A stretch of 58,692 nucleotides of DNA from QHCF01 sp003244275 (GCA_036806345.1 DAIROT010000009.1:1-58692); one strand, 5' to 3'. Positions 24,449 through 33,162 are shown, counted from the first letter of the stretch. The notes: generated from the sequence alone by a model not told the origin. A program made the numbers and translations.

Positions 24449-25743
24449 CAGCGATCCACCTCGCCCATCACCGGATCCACCGAGGAGATCACTGCCACCG
24501 CGTCGGCGATCAGACCGCCCCTCATCATGGCGTCCAGGCTCTGGAGGTTGACGAACGACGGAGCCCGGATGTGCAGCCGATAGGGCTTGGACGAGCCGTC
24601 CGACACCAGGTAGCAGCCCAGCTCCCCCCGGGGGGACTCGACGGCCACGTAGACCTCGCCCTCGGGCACCTTGAAGCCCTCGGTGAAGATCTTGAAGTGA
24701 TGGATCAGCGCTTCCATGGACTGGTCGATGCGGGCCCGGGGAGGAGGGGTCACCTTTTTGTCCTGCACCCGGTAGTCGCCGGTCGGCATGCGCTCGACCA
24801 CCTGGCGAATGATGCGGATGGTCTCGCGCATCTCGTTGAGCCTCACCGCATAGCGGTCGAAGGTGTCACCATAGGTGCCCACCACCACGTCGAAGTCCAC
24901 CTGGTCGTAGAAGAGATAGGGCATGGTCCGGCGCAGGTCCCAGGGCACGCCAGCGGCTCGCAGGATGGGCCCGGTGGCCGACAGGGCCAGGGCCTGCTCG
25001 CCGGTGACGGCACCCACCGCCTCCGTGCGCTCGCGGAAGATGGGCTGGCCGGTGAACATGTCGTCGTACTCGTCCAGGCGGGGCAGGACGGCATCGCAGA
25101 TGGTCACCACATCGTCCTCCCAGCCGTCGGGCAGGTCGGCCGCCACCCCGCCGGGGCGGATGTAGTTGTGGTTCATGCGCAGCCCGGTGACCTTCTCGAA
25201 GAACGACAGCACCATCTCCCGTTCTCGAAAGCCATAGATCATCATGGAGGTGGCCCCCAGGTCCATCCCGTTGGTGCCCATCCAGATCAGGTGGGAGGAG
25301 AGACGGTTGAGCTCGGCCATCAGCATGCGGATCCAGGTGGCCCGCTCGGGCAGCTCCACGCCCAACAGGGCCTCGGTGGCCAGGGAGAAGACCAGCTCGT
25401 TGGCCAGGGGGGACAGGTAGTCCATCCGGGTGACATTGGTGGCGCCCTGCAGGTAGGTCAGGGCCTCCCCCGTCTTCTCCATGCCCGTGTGCAGGTAGCC
25501 CATCACCGGCTTGGTGCCCAGGACCGTCTCACCGTCCAGCTCGATCACCAGTCGCAGCACCCCATGAGTGGAGGGATGCTGGGGGCCCATGTTGATGACC
25601 ATGGTGTCGCCCTCGCCAGGCTCCATGTTCATGTCAGCCTGGCTCATGTCGGCCTGGTTCACCTCAGCCTGGTCGCCGCCCGCCGCCGGAGGCTGGCCCC
25701 GGGTGACGACACCACTGGCCGACTGGCCCTCGGGCTCGCTCAC
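24448..25743 (-). CDS. nuoD: NADH-quinone oxidoreductase subunit D
   Basis: 431 aa from GTG 25743, which overlaps the nuoC stop as GTGA. The first ~50 residues are a polar lineage-specific leader. The conserved core starts at MVINMGPQHPSTHGVLRL, with the quinone-site His and YLHTGMEKTGEALTYLQ, RMLMAELNRLSSHLIWMG, and the C-terminal DYRVQDKKVTPPPRARIDQS and ESPRGELGCYLVSDGSSKPY RLHIRAPSF. A longer upstream frame lies in nuoC and is not used. Confidence 0.96.
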   Translation of the reverse strand: MSEPEGQSASGVVTRGQPPAAGGDQAEVNQADMSQADMNMEPGEGDTMVINMGPQHPSTHGVLRLVIELDGETVLGTKPVMGYLHTGMEKTGEALTYLQGATNVTRMDYLSPLANELVFSLATEALLGVELPERATWIRMLMAELNRLSSHLIWMGTNGMDLGATSMMIYGFREREMVLSFFEKVTGLRMNHNYIRPGGVAADLPDGWEDDVVTICDAVLPRLDEYDDMFTGQPIFRERTEAVGAVTGEQALALSATGPILRAAGVPWDLRRTMPYLFYDQVDFDVVVGTYGDTFDRYAVRLNEMRETIRIIRQVVERMPTGDYRVQDKKVTPPPRARIDQSMEALIHHFKIFTEGFKVPEGEVYVAVESPRGELGCYLVSDGSSKPYRLHIRAPSFVNLQSLDAMMRGGLIADAVAVISSVDPVMGEVDR

Positions 25744-26309
25744 GACCGAGGGCCCGGCGCTTCCTTGAACTGGACCGGGACCTTGCCCACCGCGTAGTCC
25801 TTGCGCAGGGGATGACCCTCCCAGTCGTCGGGCATGAGGATCCGGGTCAGGTCGGGATGGCCGTCGAAGCAGATGCCCAGGAGGTCGTAGGCCTCTCGCT
25901 CCATGGCCGCCACTCCCGGGTAACGATCGGTCAGCGAGGGCACATGGGGATCGCCCTCGGGGACCTGGACCCGCAACCTGATCCGCTGGCGATGCTCCAC
26001 CGACAGCAGGTTGACGACCACCTCGAAGCGCTCGGGTACCACCCCGTCCGGCAGTTGGCGCCCCGGGTGAGTCAGGTAGTCGACCGCGCACAGGTCGGCG
26101 CACATGTGGAAACCCTCACCGGCCAGCACCGCCGCCAGGGTGGGGTACTCGATCCGGGACGGGTGCAGCACCAGCTGGTCCCGAGACCGACTGATGGGGA
26201 CGCCGTAGTGGTCGAGCTCATCGGGCTCAGGCTGCTCGGCCTCCCCCTGGCCGGGCTCAGGCTGGCCGGGCTGAGAGTGCTCGAGGTCTGACGGTGCTGG
26301 TGCGGCCAT
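25740..26309 (-). CDS. nuoC: NADH-quinone oxidoreductase subunit C
   Basis: 189 aa. After an acidic, Pro/Glu/Gln-rich N-terminus (residues 1-35) comes the 30-kDa domain: CADLCAVDYLTHPGRQLPDG, RFEVVVNLLSVEHRQRIRLR, and the signature EREAYDLLGICFDGHPDLTR ILMPDDWEGHPLRKDY. One-nt overlap with nuoB. Confidence 0.96.
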   Translation of the reverse strand: MAAPAPSDLEHSQPGQPEPGQGEAEQPEPDELDHYGVPISRSRDQLVLHPSRIEYPTLAAVLAGEGFHMCADLCAVDYLTHPGRQLPDGVVPERFEVVVNLLSVEHRQRIRLRVQVPEGDPHVPSLTDRYPGVAAMEREAYDLLGICFDGHPDLTRILMPDDWEGHPLRKDYAVGKVPVQFKEAPGPRS

Positions 26310-26884
26310 CAGTGCGGTGTCCCGACGTTGACCTTGATGGGCTGCGCCCCGGCCCGATCAGGCAGGCCGCCCTCGGTCAGGCGCAGCCCGGCTCCCGCTC
26401 CGGTCTCTCGCCGGCGCCGGGTGATCTCTCCGGTACGGATCTGCTCATGGAGGGTCAAGATAGAGTGCAGGAGCGTCTCCGGCCCGGGCGGGCAGCCAGG
26501 GGCGTAAACGTCGACGGGCACGATCTGGTCGACGCCCTGGACGATGGCGTAGTTATTGAACATGCCGCCGGTGGAGGCACACACCCCCATGGAGATCACC
26601 CACTTGGGCTCCATCATCTGGTCGTAGACCTGGCGCAGGACGGGTGCCATCTTTTGCGAGACCCGGCCAGCCACGATCATCAGATCGGCCTGGCGCGGCG
26701 ATGCCCTGAAGACCTCCATCCCGAAGCGGCTGATGTCGAAGTCAGCCGCCCCCGTCGCCATCATCTCTATGGCGCAGCAGGCCAGGCCGAAGGTGGCCGG
26801 CCAGACACTGTTGCGCCGGCACCACTTGACCAGCTCCTCGATGGGAGCGGTGAGAAAGTTGTGGTTGAGGCTCTCTAATCCCAT
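26309..26884 (-). CDS. nuoB: NADH-quinone oxidoreductase subunit B (cluster N2)
   Basis: 191 aa. The N2 cluster ligands are in GLACCAIEMM, MGVCASTGGMF and PGCPPGPETLLH. RFGMEVFRASPRQADLMIVA and RVSQKMAPVLRQVYDQM are typical. The ~35-residue basic/Gly C-terminal tail is variable in actinobacteria. nuoA ends 39 nt upstream. Confidence 0.97.
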   Translation of the reverse strand: MGLESLNHNFLTAPIEELVKWCRRNSVWPATFGLACCAIEMMATGAADFDISRFGMEVFRASPRQADLMIVAGRVSQKMAPVLRQVYDQMMEPKWVISMGVCASTGGMFNNYAIVQGVDQIVPVDVYAPGCPPGPETLLHSILTLHEQIRTGEITRRRRETGAGAGLRLTEGGLPDRAGAQPIKVNVGTPH

Positions 26885-26923
26885 GTCTCAGCTCCGCCCC
26901 AGGTGGCCATTGCTCAGCGCCGC

Positions 26924-27361
26924 TCAGGCCGCCTCGTCGGCTGACCGCCCGTACCGGCGCACGGTCGACTCCGTGGTCCGGCCCGGAGTGGCCGGCCGCA
27001 GCCGCTTGACCGGGCCCCAGTCGAGGGCGCCGTTGCTGATCAGGTACATGAAGGCGGCAAAGACGGCCGCTGCGAACACCAGCATCTCCACCAGGCCGAA
27101 GGTGTTCAGCTCCCGGTAGATCACCGCCCACGGATAGAGGAAGACGATCTCGATGTCGAAGACGATGAAGATCATGGCCACCAGGTAGAACCGCACCGGG
27201 AAGCGCTCGGCCGGCCCTCGGTCGGGCACGATGCCGCACTCGTAGGGCTCGGACTTGGCCGGGGTGGGCTTGCGAGGGGCCAGCAGCCTGGAGGCCAGGA
27301 AGGACAGCCCGGCGAAAAGCGTCGCCAGCACCATCAGGGCGAAGATCGGCAGGTACTGCAC
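26924..27361 (-). CDS. nuoA: NADH-quinone oxidoreductase subunit A
   Basis: 145 aa from GTG 27361. Three membrane helices and the conserved loop KSEPYECGIVPDRGPAERFP VRFYLVAM followed by FDIEIVFLYPWA, which carries the acidic residues and Cys of the quinone channel. It is the first gene of the 14-gene nuo operon; its promoter should lie in the 122-bp divergent gap upstream. Confidence 0.96.
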   Translation of the reverse strand: MQYLPIFALMVLATLFAGLSFLASRLLAPRKPTPAKSEPYECGIVPDRGPAERFPVRFYLVAMIFIVFDIEIVFLYPWAVIYRELNTFGLVEMLVFAAAVFAAFMYLISNGALDWGPVKRLRPATPGRTTESTVRRYGRSADEAA

Positions 27362-27483
27362 GCCGCGGTTCTACCACGATCCGGGGTCGCGTGGGCCGGC
27401 CGGCCCACCGCTTCGCCGGGCAATGGACGCAGATCCGGGGATGCACCCAGCGGCAGGTACAGAGCCGGATTACTCTGACGGTC
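27362..27483. promoter_or_regulatory. divergent intergenic region between nuoA and lipoprotein gene
   Basis: The only space available for the nuo promoter and that of the opposite lipoprotein/OmpA genes. I looked for a Rex operator (TTGTGA-N6-TCACAA) and saw none. A GGCCGGCCGGCC run lies at about 27396. No convincing -35/-10 pair stands out. Confidence 0.35.
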
Positions 27484-28116
27484 ATGGCTCCCACCATTGC
27501 CAGAAGGACGCCGATCCTGGCCGCCGGCCTACTGGTCGGGATGTTGGCCGGTTGTACCGGCCACTCGGCGGCACCTGGTGGAGCTGGCGGAGGCCCGGCC
27601 CAGAACGCGACCGCCAACCGGGGGAGCGACACTGGCAGGACCATGCGCTTCCAGCTGGCGGCCGTCGGCTACCCAGCGGTGGCGGCATCCCTGCCGGGCC
27701 AACCGCTGGGCACGTCTGGTAGCGCCATCTCTGGCCTCGATCTCGAGGTATGGCTGCTGCAGCGCAGCGGGAGCCACGCCGTGCTCGTGGTGTTCGCCTT
27801 GCACAATCCCGGATCCGAGAGGGTTCCCACCGGCATCACTGCAGCCGCCCTCAGCGCCAACCACAACAGCGCGGGCAGCACCAACACGGTGAGCGGCGTC
27901 TCGGCGGTGGACGGCTCGGGCCTGAAGCAGTACCTGCCCTTCATGGTTCGTCCGGGCGACGACCAGACCTGTGTGTGCAGTGACATCCAACTGAACGACT
28001 ACCGCCCGGGCGAACGGGACTATTACGCCGCACTGTTGGCGGCTCCGCCGAGCGACGTCAAGACGCTGACAGTGGTCACCGGGCTCGGGTCGGTCCCTAA
28101 CGTTCCCCTGAGCTAG
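27484..28116 (+). CDS. putative lipoprotein, unknown function
   Basis: 210 aa from ATG 27484. A signal peptide ends in the lipobox LVGMLAGC, so Cys is acylated after signal peptidase II cleavage (prediction). The rest is a Gly/Ala-rich exported domain, with VLVVFALHNPGSERVPTGIT resembling the beta-sandwich seen in secreted DUF-type lipoproteins and a CVC pair near residue 160. No family is recognised. The next gene begins immediately after its stop codon, so the two form an operon and their products probably act together outside the membrane. Confidence 0.75.
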   Translation: MAPTIARRTPILAAGLLVGMLAGCTGHSAAPGGAGGGPAQNATANRGSDTGRTMRFQLAAVGYPAVAASLPGQPLGTSGSAISGLDLEVWLLQRSGSHAVLVVFALHNPGSERVPTGITAAALSANHNSAGSTNTVSGVSAVDGSGLKQYLPFMVRPGDDQTCVCSDIQLNDYRPGERDYYAALLAAPPSDVKTLTVVTGLGSVPNVPLS

Positions 28117-28725
28117 ATGATGGAGCGACGTGCGCCCCGAGGCCGACCGCTCATCCTGCCTTTCGCAACGGCGGCCCTGGTAGCCGCCCTGGTGGTCACC
28201 CTGGCGTGGACGGCACCGGTCCCGCTGGCGTCGGCGTCAACGGGGCCACCGTTGCCCGCACCAGCAGTGCGCGACCTGAGCCCTCGGGTGAACGACCTCA
28301 CCCCCCGAGTGATCGACGTGCGCCCGGCGGTGAGCCAGACTCCATCGGCCACCTCGATCACCGTCCCCTCCGACGTGCTATTCGCCTTCGGACGCTCCGA
28401 CCTGTCACCGCTGGCTCAGTCCGTCCTGGGCGACGTGGTCAACAAGCTGAACGCCGCCTCTCCGGGAGTGGTGACCGTGACTGGGTACACGGACTCCGTC
28501 GGCGCGGACGACTACAACCTGGCACTGTCCCAGGCCCGGGCCCAGGCCGTCCAGGCCTACCTGGCCTCCAAGGTCACCCAACCCGGGCTGACCTACCAGG
28601 TGGTCGGCATGGGAAAGGCCGACCCTGTGGCCCCCAACACCAACCCCGATGGGACCGACAACCCAGACGGTCGCCGCCAGAACCGGCGGGTGACGGTCCA
28701 GTTCGCGGTGAAGCCTGGGGGCTGA
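28117..28725 (+). CDS. OmpA-domain (peptidoglycan-binding) exported protein
   Basis: 202 aa. A hydrophobic N-terminal segment (about residues 12-35, LPFATAALVAALVVTLAW) is a signal peptide or anchor. Residues about 85-200 form an OmpA-like domain: SDVLFAFGRSDLSPLAQSVL, VTVTGYTDSVGADDYNLALS QARAQAV and the end NPDGRRQNRRVTVQFAV, with the Asp and Arg residues that bind diaminopimelate in peptidoglycan. It directly abuts the lipoprotein gene. Actinobacterial ArfA-type proteins share this domain. Confidence 0.87.
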   Translation: MMERRAPRGRPLILPFATAALVAALVVTLAWTAPVPLASASTGPPLPAPAVRDLSPRVNDLTPRVIDVRPAVSQTPSATSITVPSDVLFAFGRSDLSPLAQSVLGDVVNKLNAASPGVVTVTGYTDSVGADDYNLALSQARAQAVQAYLASKVTQPGLTYQVVGMGKADPVAPNTNPDGTDNPDGRRQNRRVTVQFAVKPGG

Positions 28726-28809
28726 GACTCGGTTCGTAGCCGGGGCGGTACAGTCGGGAGTGGGGGCAGGACGGGTGAGCGCACCCCCTCTATTTCGGAA
28801 AGGTGGTTT

Positions 28810-30132
28810 GTGACTCCAAGCGCAGGCTCCCATGACGTCTTGGTGGTGGGGGGCGGCCCGGCCGGAGCGGCCTGCGCGTACTGGCTGGCCAGCGCCGGCC
28901 ATGACGTGGCCCTGGTGGAGAAGAAGCGGTTCCCTCGGGTCAAGACCTGCGGGGACGGCCTCACCCCCCGGGCCGTGCGCCAGCTCCAGGACATGGGCCT
29001 GGGCTCGGCCCTCGGTGCCCACCACCGCTTCGACGGGCTGCGGGCCCTGGCCTTCGGGCGCACCCTGGAGCTGGCCTGGCCCTCACATCCCGATTTCCCT
29101 CCCTACGGCTATGTGGTCACCCGCCACGACCTGGACCAGCTGGTGGCCGAGCGGGCCGAGGGGGCCGGGGCCACCGTCTGGCAGGGGGCGGAGGCCACCG
29201 ATCCGCTGGTGGAGGACGGCGTGGTGCGGGGCGCAATGGTCAAGCGGGGCGGCGCGGTGGAGGAGGTCCGGGCCCGCCAGGTGGTGGTGGCCGACGGGGC
29301 CAACTCACGGTTCGGACGAGCCCTGGGCACGGCGCGGGACAAGGAGTGGCCACAGGGCATGGCCATCCGGGGGTATTTTCGCTCGCCCCGCCACGACGAA
29401 CCCTGGATCGAGTCGCACCTCGACATCCGGGACAAGGCCGGCAACGTGCTGCCCGGCTACGGTTGGGTCTTCCCGGTGGGCGACGGCCGGGTCAACGTCG
29501 GCATCGGCCTGCTGTCCACCTCGCCCCGGTGGAAGGCGGTCAACACCACCCACCTGATGGAGGCCTTCGTGGAGGCGGTGCCTGCCTCGTGGGGCGTCTC
29601 GCCGGCCACCTCGTGCGGGCCTCCCACCGGGGGGCGCCTGCCCATGGGGCTGTCGGTCGGCCCCCGGGTGGGACCGGGCTGGCTGGTGGTGGGCGACGCC
29701 GGGGCTTCGATCAACCCCTTCAATGGCGAGGGCATCGCCTACGCTTATGAGACCGGGCGCCTGGCGGCGGGTGAGCTGGGGCGGGCCCTAGTCAGTCCGG
29801 GTGGGGGCCTGGTGGTGGACTCATATCGGGCCGCCCTGGAGGAGCGTTACGGGCTTTACTACCGGGTGGCCCGGGCATTCGTGCGGATTATCGGCCGGCC
29901 CCGGCTGATGCGGGCCATGGTGGGCACCGGCATGCACAGCGCCACCCTGATGGAGTGGGTGATGCGCATCATGGCCAACTTGTTGCGCCCCGACCAGCTG
30001 GGGCCGGCCGAGGCTGCCTACCGGGCAGTGGCCGCCATCGCCCGCCTGGCCCCGGAGCCTCCGGCCCCGGCCACCGGGCTGGCGGTCGGAGCGCCGGCGC
30101 TTGAATCGGAACCGGCCTCGCCCGCCGCCTGA
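28810..30132 (+). CDS. geranylgeranyl-reductase-family FAD oxidoreductase (MenJ-like)
   Basis: 440 aa from GTG 28810, with AAAGGTGG upstream. It has the Rossmann FAD motif VVGGGPAGAACAYWLASAG, CGDGLTPRAVRQLQDMG, the VVVADGANSRFGRALG motif and GDAGASINPFNGEGIAYAYE. The family includes mycobacterial MenJ (Rv0561c), which saturates one isoprene unit of menaquinone, and archaeal/plant geranylgeranyl reductases. In Streptomyces and other actinobacteria a homologue sits next to nuoA, as here, which favours a role in the menaquinone that complex I reduces. Substrate specificity is inferred. Confidence 0.85.
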   Translation: MTPSAGSHDVLVVGGGPAGAACAYWLASAGHDVALVEKKRFPRVKTCGDGLTPRAVRQLQDMGLGSALGAHHRFDGLRALAFGRTLELAWPSHPDFPPYGYVVTRHDLDQLVAERAEGAGATVWQGAEATDPLVEDGVVRGAMVKRGGAVEEVRARQVVVADGANSRFGRALGTARDKEWPQGMAIRGYFRSPRHDEPWIESHLDIRDKAGNVLPGYGWVFPVGDGRVNVGIGLLSTSPRWKAVNTTHLMEAFVEAVPASWGVSPATSCGPPTGGRLPMGLSVGPRVGPGWLVVGDAGASINPFNGEGIAYAYETGRLAAGELGRALVSPGGGLVVDSYRAALEERYGLYYRVARAFVRIIGRPRLMRAMVGTGMHSATLMEWVMRIMANLLRPDQLGPAEAAYRAVAAIARLAPEPPAPATGLAVGAPALESEPASPAA

Positions 30133-30169
30133 GGGGCCCGGCTAGCGGTACGACCGGTGCCAGGCCGTG

Positions 30170-30440
30170 TCAGTGGGTTGGCTGGCCTCCGGCCCTGAGG
30201 AACTCAAGGATGGTGCCAACGTCACGGCGCAGCCCGGCGAGCTCTTGCCCGAACTCCTCCAGGCGGTTGTCTTGTCGTCGCTGTCTGGCCTGTATCGCGT
30301 TTACCTCTTGCCCGATTTCCTCCAGCCGCCGGTCGTGGCGTTCCTGCGTGGTCTGGATGGCGTTGAGGAGGTTGTAGATGGCGCCCATGTCGTTGTCGAG
30401 CTGGTTGACCTTGCGGACCAGGTCAGGGGGGTGGCGACAT
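30170..30440 (-). pseudogene. coiled-coil protein interrupted by a poly-C frameshift
   Basis: The intact part from ATG 30388 gives 72 aa, a coiled coil with repeated RLEE-x-GQE-type heptads (HDRRLEEIGQEVNAIQARQR, QDNRLEEFGQELAGLRRDVG) and the end TILEFLRAGG. Upstream, the same frame continues with coding-like DLVRKVNQLDND but has no start codon. In the neighbouring frame ATG 30440 reads M-S-P-P-P then hits TGA directly after a run of six C. With five C the two halves join as MSPPPDLVRKVNQLDNDMG. I recall small actinobacterial proteins of this type but no function. Either the gene is dead, phase-variable, or the run is a sequencing error. Confidence 0.55.
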
Positions 30441-30457
30441 GCTCACGGTTCTCAAAG

Positions 30458-31759
30458 CTACAACTGCTCGGCCGACACCGCCCGAGCCGCGGCGGTCGCT
30501 GCCTCGACGGTCAGCTCGAAGTCTTCGGCGGTGTGGGCCAGGCTGGGAAAGGTCACCTCATACGGGCCAGGGGCAAGGGCCACGCCTCGGGCCAGCATGG
30601 CCCGGAAGAAGGCCGGATAGTGCCCTGTGCCAGCCGATGCTCTGGCCCCGTCAAAGTCGGTCACCGGCGCCTCGCCGAAGAACAGACCGAGCAGCGGCCC
30701 GACCACCGGCACCTGGGCGGCTACGCCAGCATCGCCCAGGGCGACGGACAGGTCCCGTCCCAGCTGGGCCACCCTGGCCGAGAGGTCGCGGTAGGTCTCG
30801 GTGTCGAGCTGGGCGAGCACTGCCAGTCCGGCCGCGGTGGCCACCGGGTTACCCGACAGGGTCCCGGCCTGGTAAACGGGGCCGTCGGGAGCAAGCACGC
30901 CCATGACATCCCGCCGGCCGCCGAAGGCCCCCATGGGCAGCCCGCCGCCGATGACCTTGCCGAAGCACCAGAGGTCGGGTTGCACACCGGTCAGCTGGCT
31001 GGCCCCGCCATGGGCCACTCGAAAGCCGGTGATGACCTCATCGAAGATCAGCAGCGCCCCGCTGGCGTCGCAGGCTCGTCGGAGGCCTTCGAGAAAACCA
31101 GGGACCGGAGCGACCAGGCCCATGTTGGCCGCCACCGGCTCCACGATCACGCAGGCCACGTCGGGGCCGACATCGGGCATCTGGTTATAGGGGACGACGA
31201 GCGTGTGAGCTACCGCGGCGGGCGGCACACCGGCCGAGCCAGGCAGGCCGAGGGTGGCCACACCACTGCCTCCCCCGGCCAGCAGTCCGTCGCTGTGGCC
31301 GTGGTAGCAGCCGGCGAACTTGACCACCCCCGGGCGCCCGGTAAAGCCCCGAGCCACTCGGACCGCGCTCATGGCCGCCTCGGTGCCGCTGGAGACCAGA
31401 CGCACCAGCTCACAGCCGGGCACCCGCTCGCAGATGGCTTCGGCCAGGAGCACCTCCCGCTCGGTGGGAGCACCGAAGGTCGTCCCATCCGCCGCCGCCC
31501 GGGCCACTGCCTCCACCACTGCTGGGTGGGCGTGGCCAAGGATCGACGCCCCATAGGACTGGACGTAGTCCAGCAGGCGCCTCCCCTCCACGTCCCAGAC
31601 GTAGGCGCCCCGCCCTCGGGCCACGAAATATGGCGCCCCGCCCACCGAGTTGAATGCCCTCACCGGCGAGTTGACCCCCCCAGGGGTCACCGCCCGAGCC
31701 CGTAGCTCCAAGCCGGCGTTGGTGAGCCCACGGGCCCCTGGCAGCGGCCGCTCAGCCAC
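30458..31759 (-). CDS. hemL: glutamate-1-semialdehyde 2,1-aminomutase
   Basis: 433 aa from GTG 31759, full length. PLP-dependent class III aminotransferase fold: GRGAYVWDVEGRRLLDYVQS, RLVSSGTEAAMSAVRVARGF, FAGCYHGHSDGLLAGGGSG, LLIFDEVITGFR and the Schiff-base Lys in FGKVIGGGLPMGAFGG. It makes 5-aminolevulinate from glutamate-1-semialdehyde, the product of HemA. It is preceded by a small overlapping ORF whose stop lies within the hemL start (GTGGCTGA). Confidence 0.97.
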   Translation of the reverse strand: MAERPLPGARGLTNAGLELRARAVTPGGVNSPVRAFNSVGGAPYFVARGRGAYVWDVEGRRLLDYVQSYGASILGHAHPAVVEAVARAAADGTTFGAPTEREVLLAEAICERVPGCELVRLVSSGTEAAMSAVRVARGFTGRPGVVKFAGCYHGHSDGLLAGGGSGVATLGLPGSAGVPPAAVAHTLVVPYNQMPDVGPDVACVIVEPVAANMGLVAPVPGFLEGLRRACDASGALLIFDEVITGFRVAHGGASQLTGVQPDLWCFGKVIGGGLPMGAFGGRRDVMGVLAPDGPVYQAGTLSGNPVATAAGLAVLAQLDTETYRDLSARVAQLGRDLSVALGDAGVAAQVPVVGPLLGLFFGEAPVTDFDGARASAGTGHYPAFFRAMLARGVALAPGPYEVTFPSLAHTAEDFELTVEAATAAARAVSAEQL

Positions 31760-31895
31760 TCAACGCCTCGGCCAACTTGGCAGCCCGGTAGATGAGCACG
31801 CGGTGGGCGTCGACCCACCTGATTGCACTGACCTGCTCACGCTCACTGCTGCGAGTGCTCAAGCGCGTATCGTGCTGGCGAAGCATCAGGTTCAT
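31752..31895 (-). CDS. small protein coupled to hemL, unknown
   Basis: 47-aa ORF from ATG 31895 (MNLMLRQHDTRLSTRSSERE), ending RVLIYRAAKLAEALSG. Coding-like sequence continues upstream in the same frame (VDAAKSAVKKA) without a clear start. Its stop codon sits in the first codons of hemL, a geometry typical of translational coupling. The composition is basic and helical. No family recognised. It may be a truncated remnant of a longer gene. Confidence 0.4.
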   Translation of the reverse strand: MNLMLRQHDTRLSTRSSEREQVSAIRWVDAHRVLIYRAAKLAEALSG

Positions 31896-32178
31896 GGCCT
31901 TCTTGACGGCGCTCTTTGCTGCATCGACGGTCTTCCTTTGGGGATGTATGACAGCCCCGCAGCGGTGCTGCTGGTGATTGTCTGGGGATTTCCCTTGTGG
32001 GCCCTTTTTGGGTTCTTCTACGTCGTCTGGGGTTTACGATGAAAGGATCCCTTCTAGGTAGACCAAGAGTTGTGACCCCTCACCTGAACGGGTGCCTCGA
32101 TCTACACCAGCCTCGGAACCTTGCCCGAGCCAAGTAATACTCTGCCAGCAGCGTCTCTGGATTCGGTCCACCAGCTGC
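31896..32178. other. gap between hemL region and hemB; only weak ORFs
   Basis: About 283 bp at lower GC than its surroundings, separating hemL from hemB. It contains a possible membrane micro-ORF on the plus strand (listed separately). On the minus strand an open frame runs out of hemB and ends EGSQLLVYLEGILSS near 32034, without its own start. Nothing certain. Confidence 0.35.
31944..32042 (+). CDS. possible membrane micropeptide
   Basis: A 32-aa ORF, MYDSPAAVLLVIVWGFPLWA then LFGFFYVVWGLR, almost entirely hydrophobic and aromatic, preceded by TTTGGGG. It has the look of a single-span micropeptide, but this could arise by chance. No family is recognised. Confidence 0.2.
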   Translation: MYDSPAAVLLVIVWGFPLWALFGFFYVVWGLR

Positions 32179-33162
32179 TCAACTACCCAGCAGCTCGGCC
32201 AGGTCGGCGGCCAGGTAGGTGAGGATGAGGTCCGCACCGGCCCGCTTGACGGCGCTGACATGCTCCAGGGCCACCGCCGGACCGTCTATCCAGCCCCGCT
32301 CGGCTGCCGCCTTGATCATGGCGTACTCACCACTGGTGTGATAGGCGGCCACCGGGACGTCGACCGCGCCAGCCACCTCGGCGACGACGTCCAGGTAGGC
32401 CAGCGCCGGCTTGACCATCACCATGTCGGCTCCCTCGGCCACGTCCAGGGCCACCTCGGCCCGCGCCTCCTGGCGGTTGCGGAAGTCCTGCTGGTAGCCC
32501 CGGCGGTCGCCCCCGCCGGCGATGCTCACCTCTACTGCATCGCGAAAAGGACCGTAGAGAGCCGACGCGTATTTGGCCGCGTACGCCAAGATGGCCACCT
32601 CCGAGTGGCCTACTCCATCCAGGGCGGCTCGGATGGCCCCCACCTGGCCGTCCATCATCCCGCTGGGCGCCACCACATCGGCTCCGGCCTCGGCCTGGGC
32701 CACGGCGACCCGGGCGTAGAGGTCAAGGGTGGCGTCGTTGTCCACTGAGCCCGACGGCCGCACGACACCACAATGACCGTGGTCGGTGTACTCGTCCAGG
32801 CACAGGTCGGCCATGACGACCATGGCGTCACCCAGCTCGTCCCGCAGCTCCCCCAGGGCCACCTGGGCGATGCCGTCGGGGGCCCACGCCTGCGAGCCAG
32901 TGGCGTCGCGCTGGCAGGGTATGCCGAACAGGATCAGGGCCGGGACGCCCAGTGTCACCAGTCGGTGGGCCTCCTTCACCAGCGAGGCGGTGGTGTGCTG
33001 GACTACACCGGGCATCGAGGCGACCGGGCGGGGGGTGTCGATCCCCTCGCGCACGAACAGAGGCGCCACCAGATCGTCCACTGATAACCGGGTCTCGGCC
33101 ACCAGACGCCGCAGTGCCGGCGTCCGGCGCAACCGGCGCATGCGACGGGCCGGGTAGCTCAC
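32179..33162 (-). CDS. hemB: delta-aminolevulinic acid dehydratase (porphobilinogen synthase)
   Basis: 327 aa from GTG 33162 (SYPARRMRRLRRTP), the usual N-terminus; the longer frame upstream lacks similarity. Catalytic Lys residues are in AYAAKYASALYGPFRDAV and MVMVKPALAYLDVV. The metal-binding stretch reads ADLCLDEYTDHGHCG: two of three zinc-site cysteines remain while the middle one is Asp. The enzyme condenses two 5-aminolevulinates to porphobilinogen. It is separated from the hemC/hemD genes by about 2.7 kb of inserted genes. Confidence 0.96.
   Translation of the reverse strand: MSYPARRMRRLRRTPALRRLVAETRLSVDDLVAPLFVREGIDTPRPVASMPGVVQHTTASLVKEAHRLVTLGVPALILFGIPCQRDATGSQAWAPDGIAQVALGELRDELGDAMVVMADLCLDEYTDHGHCGVVRPSGSVDNDATLDLYARVAVAQAEAGADVVAPSGMMDGQVGAIRAALDGVGHSEVAILAYAAKYASALYGPFRDAVEVSIAGGGDRRGYQQDFRNRQEARAEVALDVAEGADMVMVKPALAYLDVVAEVAGAVDVPVAAYHTSGEYAMIKAAAERGWIDGPAVALEHVSAVKRAGADLILTYLAADLAELLGS

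Noticed and set aside
27362..27483. Rex operator upstream of nuoA
   Set aside because: No TTGTGA-N6-TCACAA or close variant could be found in the divergent region or upstream of rex.
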